Source of the DNA: Pseudonocardia lacus
GTDB lineage: Bacteria; Actinomycetota; Actinomycetes; Mycobacteriales; Pseudonocardiaceae
NCBI RefSeq assembly: GCF_018531445.1
Contig: NZ_JAHDTH010000010.1
Span: 1 to 64,000, forward strand
Direction of reading: 5' to 3'
Length of the DNA stretch: 64,000 nt
Shown: positions 58,016 through 64,000 of the stretch, piece after piece
How positions within the stretch are numbered: the stretch's first letter is position 1
Layout of the letters: each line of letters opens with the position of its first letter
Translations under genes and position numbers: made by a program
The notes under the pieces: generated by a model
The model's database searches: none
Seen by the model: only the letters and a program-made list of their open reading frames with translations
What the model was told of the DNA's origin: nothing

Positions 58016-60166
58016 GTGACGGCCGAGGACGCTGGGCGAGCCAGGACGCAACGGGCCGACGTGGGCTGGACGGCGCTGGTGCTGGCGGTGGCCGTGGTGG
58101 TGATCGCCGTGGTGGTCTCGGTGGGCAACGCGGTCGAGGCCGCCCGCCAGCGCGACGAGGCACTGGCCCGGCTGGCGGCGTCGCAGTCCGACGAGCTCTT
58201 CGCGCTCGACCCGCAGCGGGCGGTGCTGCTCGCGCTGGCCGGGGCCGCTGTCGCGGACACCGACCAGGGCCGCGACGCGCTGGTCCGGGCGGCCGAGAAC
58301 CAGCAGCAGGTGCTGGGCTACCTCGACGCCCACGCCGACCGCGTCGAGGACGTGGCCTTCGCGCCGGCGGGCGACCTGCTGGCGACCGCGGGCGCCGACG
58401 GCGTCGTGCGGCTGTGGGGGATGCCCGGCCGCAGCCCGGCGGGGGAGCTGGTCGGGGCCGTCGACGGCGACATCGCGTTCAGCCCCGACGGCCGCACGCT
58501 GTACGCCGTCGGCGCGAGCGAGGTCGCGGTGTGGGACGTGCCCGGCCGGACCAGGCGGGCCGTGCTCGCCTCCGGGCACATCCCGCGCAGCCTCGCGGTC
58601 AGCCCGGACGGCGGGCTGGTCGCCCAGGGCGGCCGCGGTGGCGAGGTGGTGGTGTGGGAGAGCGTCGCGGGCCGGCAGCGCTTCCTGCTGCCCGGGATCG
58701 GCGGTGCGGTCTCCGCCCTCGCGTTCAGCCCCGACGGGCGCCTGCTGCTGGCCGGCGCCGCCGACGGCTCGATCACCCTGTGGGACGCGGCCACCGGGGC
58801 CACCGTGGACGTCTGGGACGGGTTCGCGCCCGGAAGCACGTCGATCGCGTTCAGCCCGGACGGCACGGTCGCGGCCTACAGCGGGGTCGAGGCCGGCTCG
58901 GTCGAGGTGCGCCAGGTCCACGACGGCCTGGTCCTGGCCACCGTGCCCGGCTACGGCACCGGCATCGACGGCCTGCGGTTCCTCGACGACCAGGTCCTGA
59001 TGGCGACCACCAGCGACGGCGCGCTGCTGAGCGTCGACCTGGTCACCGGGGAGCAGCAGGAGGTCGTCGGCCCGCTGGCGGACGTCACCGCCGTCGCCGT
59101 CAGCCAGGACCTGCGCACGGTCGCGTCCGGCTCGCACGACGGCGCGGTCGCGGTGTGGGACCCGGCCCGTCCCGGCGCCACCCCGGTCGGCGCCGCGCTG
59201 GGCGAGGTGCTGACGATGGCGGTGCACCCGGGCGGCGACCTGGTCGCGACGGGCGACGGCACGGGCACCACCGTGCTGCGCGACGTGCGCCCCGCAGCGC
59301 CGCAGCCCGACCAGGTGCTGCCCGGCGAGGGCCAGGTCAACGGGGTGGCGTTCACCCGCGACGGGTCCCTGCTGGCCGTCGCGAACAGCACGGGCGCCAC
59401 GGTGCTGTGGCGCCTCGGCGCGGCCTACCCGCAACAGCAGGCGGTCCTGCGCTCGGACGTGAGCGCGGTGGCGGCCGCGTTCTCGCCGGACGGCGCGACG
59501 CTGGCCGTCGGGCTGTTCGACGGTCGGGTCGAGCTGTGGGACGTCGCTTCCGCGACCCGCGTCGGCGCCCTGCAGGACCAGGCGCTGCCGGGGGGCGTGG
59601 CGGTCGCGTTCAGCCCGGACGGGCGCACGCTCGCCGCCGCCTCGGTCGACGGCGTCGGCCTGTGGGACGTCGCGGCGCGCACCCGGATCCGGAGCCTGGG
59701 CGGCTCGATCGGGCTCGGCACGACCGGGCTGGCGTTCAGCCCGGACGGCACTCGGCTCGCCCAGGCCGGCAAGGACGGGCGCGTCGCGCTGTGGACGCTC
59801 GACGCCGCGGGCGGCGACGGCTTCGCGGTGCTGCCCGGGCACCGCGAGCGGGTCACCGGGGTGGCGTTCAGCCCGGACGGGCGCACCCTCGCCTCGGGTG
59901 ACACGGCCGGCACCATCGTGCTGTCGGACACCACGACGCTGGCCCAGCGCGCGGTGCTGGGCTGGACCCTGATCACCGGGGTCGGGTTCCGGGCCGGCGG
60001 CACGGGCCTGGTCGCCACGACCTACACCGGCGAGGTCCTGCGCTGGGACCTGGACGTGCCCGCGCTGCGCGAGCGGCTGTGCGGGATCGTCGGGCGCGAC
60101 CTGGACCCGGCCGAGTGGGCGCGGTACCTGCCCGACCGCCCGCAGGAGCCGGTCTGCCCGCGCTGA
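58016..60166 (+). CDS. Membrane-anchored WD40-repeat protein
   Basis: A 716-residue protein. One membrane helix lies near residues 18-42 (ALVLAVAVVVIAVVVSVG). A helical juxtamembrane segment follows (ARQRDEALARLAASQSDELFALDPQRAVLLALAGA in pattern), as often seen in the C-terminal parts of STAND/kinase signalling proteins. About 13-14 WD40 blades then follow, with repeated AFSPDG and VxLWD. The propeller should face the outside. No enzyme domain is present; it may be a sensor or scaffold. GTG 58016 has GGGGGAG upstream. It is divergent from SelO. Confidence 0.8.
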   Translation: MTAEDAGRARTQRADVGWTALVLAVAVVVIAVVVSVGNAVEAARQRDEALARLAASQSDELFALDPQRAVLLALAGAAVADTDQGRDALVRAAENQQQVLGYLDAHADRVEDVAFAPAGDLLATAGADGVVRLWGMPGRSPAGELVGAVDGDIAFSPDGRTLYAVGASEVAVWDVPGRTRRAVLASGHIPRSLAVSPDGGLVAQGGRGGEVVVWESVAGRQRFLLPGIGGAVSALAFSPDGRLLLAGAADGSITLWDAATGATVDVWDGFAPGSTSIAFSPDGTVAAYSGVEAGSVEVRQVHDGLVLATVPGYGTGIDGLRFLDDQVLMATTSDGALLSVDLVTGEQQEVVGPLADVTAVAVSQDLRTVASGSHDGAVAVWDPARPGATPVGAALGEVLTMAVHPGGDLVATGDGTGTTVLRDVRPAAPQPDQVLPGEGQVNGVAFTRDGSLLAVANSTGATVLWRLGAAYPQQQAVLRSDVSAVAAAFSPDGATLAVGLFDGRVELWDVASATRVGALQDQALPGGVAVAFSPDGRTLAAASVDGVGLWDVAARTRIRSLGGSIGLGTTGLAFSPDGTRLAQAGKDGRVALWTLDAAGGDGFAVLPGHRERVTGVAFSPDGRTLASGDTAGTIVLSDTTTLAQRAVLGWTLITGVGFRAGGTGLVATTYTGEVLRWDLDVPALRERLCGIVGRDLDPAEWARYLPDRPQEPVCPR

Positions 60167-60191
60167 CCGGTGCGCGCCCTAGCGTGGCGGC

Positions 60192-61412
60192 ATGACCGCT
60201 CGACCTGACAAGCACGACCCGTCCTCGCTCGCGTTCGCCTCCCGGGCCGTGCACGCCGGCAACCGGGTCGACGGGGGCAGCGGCGCGATCCGCACGCCGC
60301 TGGTGATGGCGAACTCCTACGCCCTGCCGGCCGACCCGTCGCAGATGAGCTGGTCGGGCACCGACGTCCCGCTCTACACGCGCAACTCCGGCGCCACCCA
60401 GCTCGCGCTGCAGGAGAAGCTGGCCGCGCTCGACGGCGGCGCGGACGCGGTGGCGCTGGCGAGCGGGGTCGCGGCGCTGCACGCGGTGTTCTTCACCTTC
60501 GTCGGCGCCGGCGAGCACGTCGTCGTCTCCGACGTCACCTACGAGGCCACCTGGCGGCTGTTCGCCGAGCTGCTGCCGAAGAAGTACGGCGTCGAGGTCA
60601 GCTTCGTCGACTCCGCGGACCCCGCGGCGGTCGCGGGGGCGATGCGGGCGAACACCCGGCTCGTGCACGTCGAGACGATCGCGAACCCGACCACGAAGGT
60701 CACCGACATCGCGGCCGTCGCCGCCGTGGCGCACCGGGGCGGGGCGCTGCTGTCGGTGGACTCCACGTTCACCCCGCCGCCGCTGTACCGGCCGCTGGCC
60801 GACGGCGCGGACCTGGTCGTGCACTCGCTCACGAAGTACGTCAACGGCCACGGCGACGCCATGGGCGGCGCGGTCGTCGGCGCCCGCGACCTCGTCGCGC
60901 GGATCAAATCGGAGGCGATGGTCGACGTCGGCGGGGTCATCTCGCCGTTCAACGCGTGGCTGATCCTGCGCGGCTCGGTCACCCTGCCGCTGCGGCTGCG
61001 CCAGCACCTGGCCACCGCGCAGCGGCTGGCCGAGCTCCTCGACCGCGACCCCCGGACCGCGTTCGTGACCTACCCCGGCCTGCCCTCGCACCCCCAGCAC
61101 GAGCTGTCCGCCCGGCAGTTCGGCGGGCGCGGCCACGGCGCGGTCATCTCCTTCGCCGTCGACGGCGACCCCGACGCCCAGAACCGGTTCGTCGCCGCGC
61201 TGCGCGTGATCACCTCGGCGGTCTCGCTCGGCCACGACGAGTCCCTCATCGTGCACGTCGGCACGTCCGGCCCGCGCGTCGCGGCCTACCCGCCGCAGTT
61301 CCGCCGCTACGGCCACCTGCGCTTCTCCGTCGGGCTGGAGGACCCCGACGACCTCGCCGCCGACCTGCTGGCCGCGCTCGACCTGGCCATCGGCCCGGTC
61401 AGGGCGCGATGA
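60192..61412 (+). CDS. Cys/Met metabolism PLP-dependent enzyme
   Basis: A 406-residue enzyme of the cystathionine gamma-synthase/methionine gamma-lyase family. Landmarks are YTRNSGATQLALQEKLAAL, ALASGVAALHAVFFTFVGAG, THE-like VHVETIANPTTKVTDI, VDSTFTPPPLYRPL and the PLP Lys in VHSLTKYVNGHGDAMGG. It should perform gamma- or beta-elimination or replacement on sulfur amino acids; the exact reaction cannot be told. A -10 hexamer TAGCGT (60180-60185) lies 6 bases before ATG 60192, so the mRNA is probably leaderless. Its end overlaps the convergent kinase gene by 14 bases. Confidence 0.85.
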   Translation: MTARPDKHDPSSLAFASRAVHAGNRVDGGSGAIRTPLVMANSYALPADPSQMSWSGTDVPLYTRNSGATQLALQEKLAALDGGADAVALASGVAALHAVFFTFVGAGEHVVVSDVTYEATWRLFAELLPKKYGVEVSFVDSADPAAVAGAMRANTRLVHVETIANPTTKVTDIAAVAAVAHRGGALLSVDSTFTPPPLYRPLADGADLVVHSLTKYVNGHGDAMGGAVVGARDLVARIKSEAMVDVGGVISPFNAWLILRGSVTLPLRLRQHLATAQRLAELLDRDPRTAFVTYPGLPSHPQHELSARQFGGRGHGAVISFAVDGDPDAQNRFVAALRVITSAVSLGHDESLIVHVGTSGPRVAAYPPQFRRYGHLRFSVGLEDPDDLAADLLAALDLAIGPVRAR

Positions 61413-62899
61413 CCGCCCGGTAGAGCCGCTCGAACCGCTCGGCCCGGTCGTGGTAGTGCTCGCGGTGGGCCGGCACCGGGTGCAGCGCCGGCCCGGTCGG
61501 GACGGGCGCGCGGTCGGTGTCCGGCGCCAGGACCTCCAGCGCGTGCAGGGCGGTGCCGTGCAGCGTCGCCCGCTTCATGGTCACCGGTTCCACCGGCGTG
61601 CCCAGCGCGTCGGCCAGCACCTGCAGCCAGCCCGGCAGGTCCTGGGTGACCCGGCCGCTGGCCACGGTGCGCCGCGGGTCGGCCGCGGTCGCGCGCAGCT
61701 GCTCGGCGATCCGCGCGTAGGACAGCGCGACGCCCTCCATCGCGCCGCGGAACAGCTGGGCGCCGGTGGTGGCTGCGGCGGCGCCGGCGATGACGGCCCG
61801 GGCGTCGGCGGCCCAGCCGGTGGAGCGCTCGCCGGACAGGTAGGGCAGCACCAGCGGGGTGGCGGGGTCGGGGGCGGCGCCCATCGCCTCGTCGAGGTCG
61901 GCGTCGCCCAGCCGCACGGTCTCGCCCAGCCAGCTCAGCACCCGTCCGACGTCGTTCAGCGCCCCACCGAGCAGGGACCGGCGGGAGTCGACCCGGTAGC
62001 ACCACAGCCCCGACGGGATCCGCTCCGGGATGTCGGTGACCAGCACGCGGATCGCCCCGCTGGTGGCCGCGGACACCGCGGCCGTGGTCGCGTCGCCCGC
62101 CCCGGCGCCGAGGTTGCTGGCGAAACCGTCGGAGATGGGCGCGAACCAGCGGGCGCCGGCCAGCGCCGGCCAGCGCCGGCCAGCGCCGCGCCACCTCGGC
62201 GTCGACGTCGGTGAGCGGGTGGTCCGGGTCGCGCACCTCGCAGAGCCGGTCGGGCGCGATCCCGGCGGCGTCCAGCATGACCGGGTCCCACGCGCCGGTC
62301 CGCCGGTCGAGGAGCCCGCTCCACGCCGCGGTGGCGGTGCCGGCCGCGGTCGTCCCGAGCAGCCGCAGCCAGGCGTACTCACCCAGGGACATCCAGCGCC
62401 GGACCCCGGAGAACAGGTCGGGGTCGGTCTCGCGCAGCCAGCGCAGCCGGGCGGGCAGGTAGCTGCTGTGCAGGCGCACCCCGGTGCGCTGCTGCACCTC
62501 GTCCTCGTCGAGCTCGGCGCGCAGCGCGACCACCTGCGCGCCGCACCGCGAGTCGGCGTAGGTGTAGCAGGGGGTGGCGGCGCGCCCGTCGGCGCCCACG
62601 CCGACCAGCGACGACGCGAACGTGTCGAGGGCGACCCCGGTGATCCGGCCGCGCGGCGCTTCGCCGGCCAGCTTGGCGATGATCTCCGCGAGCTCGTCGA
62701 CGACCTGGTCCGGGTCGATCTCGCTGGCGCCCTCGCCGCTCGTGCGGAACTCGTGGGCGACCTTGCGCCGCCCGCCGTCGACCGGCCGGCCCGCGGCGTC
62801 GTAGACGTCGCCGCGGCTGGCCGTCGAGCCGACGTCCAGCGCCAGGACGAGCGGGTCGAGCGCCTCGTCCAGCCCGACCCGTCCCAGGCTCCCGCTCAT
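61399..62899 (-). pseudogene. FGGY carbohydrate kinase, frameshifted at a 10-bp repeat
   Basis: An FGGY sugar kinase split in two frames. The N-terminal part from ATG 62899 has VLALDVGSTASRGDVYD, VALDTFASSLVG, ADSRCGAQV and RLRWLRETDPDLF, and runs to WPALAGAG near 62165. The C-terminal part is in another frame: ARWFAPISDGFASNLGAGAG, LPYLSGERSTGW, and VASGRVTQDLPGWLQVLADALG in pattern, to the stop at 61399. The switch lies in a tandem 10-bp repeat at 62153-62188. Removing one unit joins the frames into a normal protein of about 496 residues, so one unit was gained. As written it is inactive, but expansion and contraction could reverse it. Confidence 0.85.
62153..62188. repeat. Tandem 10-bp repeat inside the FGGY kinase gene
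   Basis: GCGCCGGCCA occurs three times in a row followed by GCGCCG, 3.6 units in all. Because 10 is not a multiple of 3, each gained or lost unit shifts the frame. Confidence 0.9.
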
Positions 62900-62938
62900 C
62901 GGACCCCTCTCACGACGCCACCCGCGGACCGTCGCCGG

Positions 62939-63530
62939 CTACCGGGCGCGGCGGCGGACGGTCCGGTCGAGGATTCCCGGCGTGGCCTTCAGCGACGCCT
63001 CGGAGATGATCGGGAAGATGCCGCGCTCGCGCCACCGCTGGGAGATCTCCGACCAGTCGTAGTACTGGGTCACAAGTGCAGTTGACCAGCGTATATGAAG
63101 ATCAGATACCTCGCTGTGGCACATCTGTGGCGCATCTGTGGCACGCGGGGAGTGCGGTTGAGCGCTGAGTCGGTCGAAGGCGGCGTCGATGACGGTCCTG
63201 GTGCGGTTCGTGCTGTCGGGCATGAGGTGGGTGTGGGTGCGCAGGGTGAAGGCGGGGTCGGCGTGCCCGAGGCGCTCGCTCACGACCTTGATCGACTCGC
63301 CGCCGTCGAGGAGGACGCTGGCGTAGAGGTGGCGCAGCGCGTGGCAGCCGTTGGCGCGGGTGGTGGGGATGCCGGTCGCGATCAGGGCCGGCTTCCAGAC
63401 CCGCCAGTTGAAGTAGCTCCGGTTGATGGGGGTGCGGGACCGGGTGGTGATGAGGAGGTCTTCGGTGATCGAGTCGCCGTCGGGGAGATCCCACGGGAGT
63501 GTGACCTCTCGGGCGGGGAACTGCTCGAGT
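62939..63530 (-). pseudogene. C-terminal fragment of a tyrosine recombinase (integrase)
   Basis: From about 63505 down to 63155 the minus strand encodes the catalytic half of a phage-type integrase: VTLPWDLPDGDS, INRSYFNWRVWKPAL, GCHALRHLYASVLLDGGESIKV, given here as HALRHLYASVLLDGG, and SERLGHADPAFTLRT. The next residues are HTHLMPDS where active enzymes have Y-x-HLMP: the catalytic Tyr is His (CAC for TAC). The N-terminal domains are absent. The frame continues past the integrase to a TAG at 62939 through QYYDWSEISQRWRERGIFP, which I do not recognise and which may be the end of another gene 40 bases before the kinase start. Confidence 0.75.
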
Positions 63531-63642
63531 CGGGGACGGTCGAGGCGCCCGAGGCCCGGACGAGCTCGTCGAGGCCGTTGCCGATCCCGCGGGCCAGCAC
63601 CTCCACGTCGCCCGCGGTGTCGTAGTCGCCGGTCAGCCGGGG

Positions 63643-64000
63643 CTACGGGAGCTCGTGCTGCAGACGTACGGCTCGGGCAACAGTCCGACGGACCGCTGGT
63701 TCCTCGACGGGCTGCGCCGGGCGGCCGATGGTGGCCAGCACGTGATCGGGCACCCGCCAGGTGCTGAAGGCGCGCCGAACCTCGGTGGCCGCGCCCTCGG
63801 CCGCCAGCGCGACCCGCAGGTGATGCAGGGCGGAGCCGCAGCTCAGCAGGAGATCGCAGCCCTCGGGGTCGGTGGCCGGCAGCCATTACAGGCGGCCGCC
63901 CGCAGATGCACGGTCCGCTCGTCGAACGCTAACCGCCAGGGCTGGGTGTTGTGCAGTGACGGCGCCCTGGTGGCAAGGACGACCGCGGTGCTCACCAGCG
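63643..64000 (-). pseudogene. Frameshifted remnant of an Acg-type nitroreductase
   Basis: The minus strand entering from the right edge reads STAVVLATRAPSLHNTQPW and RLAFDERTVHLRAAACNG. After a frame change near 63881 it reads LPATDPEGCDLLLSCGSALHHLRVALAAEG. The APS-HNTQPWR start and the DPEG...LLLSCGSALHHLRVALA block are typical of Acg/nitroreductase-family proteins of actinobacteria. The frame ends at TAG 63643-63645 after about 100 residues, far short of the usual 320 or more. The 100-odd bases between this and the integrase fragment (63531-63642) hold nothing that I recognise. Confidence 0.65.

Noticed and set aside
63102-63494. Arg/His/Pro-rich frame overlapping the integrase fragment
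   Set aside because: It is an out-of-frame shadow of the integrase sequence with no domain of its own.

Overview
The window is high-GC DNA (roughly 70 to 75 percent by eye) with many GTG starts, several starts placed directly behind a -10 hexamer (leaderless style), F420/luciferase-like oxidoreductases and Lrp, PucR and GntR regulators. This fits an actinomycete chromosome, most like Pseudonocardia or relatives. The genus is inferred from style and gene content, not proven. No rRNA, tRNA or CRISPR array was seen.

Layout. 1-14.6 kb: partial beta-propeller protein, hemerythrin, zinc alcohol dehydrogenase, an alpha/beta hydrolase plus Baeyer-Villiger-type monooxygenase divergent from an AcoR-like regulator with a clear inverted repeat between them, a single-chain indolepyruvate:ferredoxin oxidoreductase divergent from an Lrp regulator, a short hibernation factor, a FAH-family hydratase and an MFS exporter. 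14.6-16.0 kb: a small membrane protein whose start lies in a repeat, three copies of a palindromic intergenic repeat, and the broken tail of an HNH endonuclease. 16.0-18.3 kb: two overlapping zinc alcohol dehydrogenases.

18.4-32.2 kb, minus strand, is the most notable part. It is a tightly packed nine-gene operon: serine beta-lactamase-fold peptidase, lipoprotein peptide-binding protein, permease DppB, a fused DppC-DppD protein, DppF, a fused S9 peptidase/beta-lactamase-fold protein, a GNAT acyltransferase, an N-succinylamino-acid-racemase-like enolase and a PucR regulator. Many junctions are 4-base or shorter overlaps. I read it as a system that imports peptides containing D-residues, cuts them inside the cell, and converts the D-amino acids to L-forms by N-succinylation and racemisation.

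32.3-43 kb: a PASTA/DUF732 lipoprotein, then a second PucR gene divergent from a plus-strand operon: orphan form-II CoxL-like molybdenum hydroxylase, PxpA, biotin carrier, biotin carboxylase (with an in-frame TGA where homologues have Trp), PxpB and PxpC. Together these equal the domains of urea carboxylase split into subunits, and could open a cyclic amide produced by the hydroxylase. A CocE-type hydrolase and a luciferase-like oxidoreductase follow.

44.0-48.25 kb is a small foreign island of lower GC: a YjzC-like peptide behind a structured leader, an unknown protein, an XRE-TPR regulator with a flavoprotein, another unknown protein and a decayed GntR gene at the right edge.

48.3-61.4 kb: an AAA-kinase/luciferase-like fusion, an RsbQ-RsbP energy-stress pair, SNF2 helicase, acyl-CoA dehydrogenase, alpha/beta hydrolase lacking the usual His, SelO, a membrane-anchored WD40 protein and a Cys/Met PLP enzyme. 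61.4-64 kb is a decaying end: an FGGY kinase frameshifted by a 10-bp tandem repeat, an integrase C-terminus that has lost its catalytic Tyr, and a frameshifted nitroreductase remnant.
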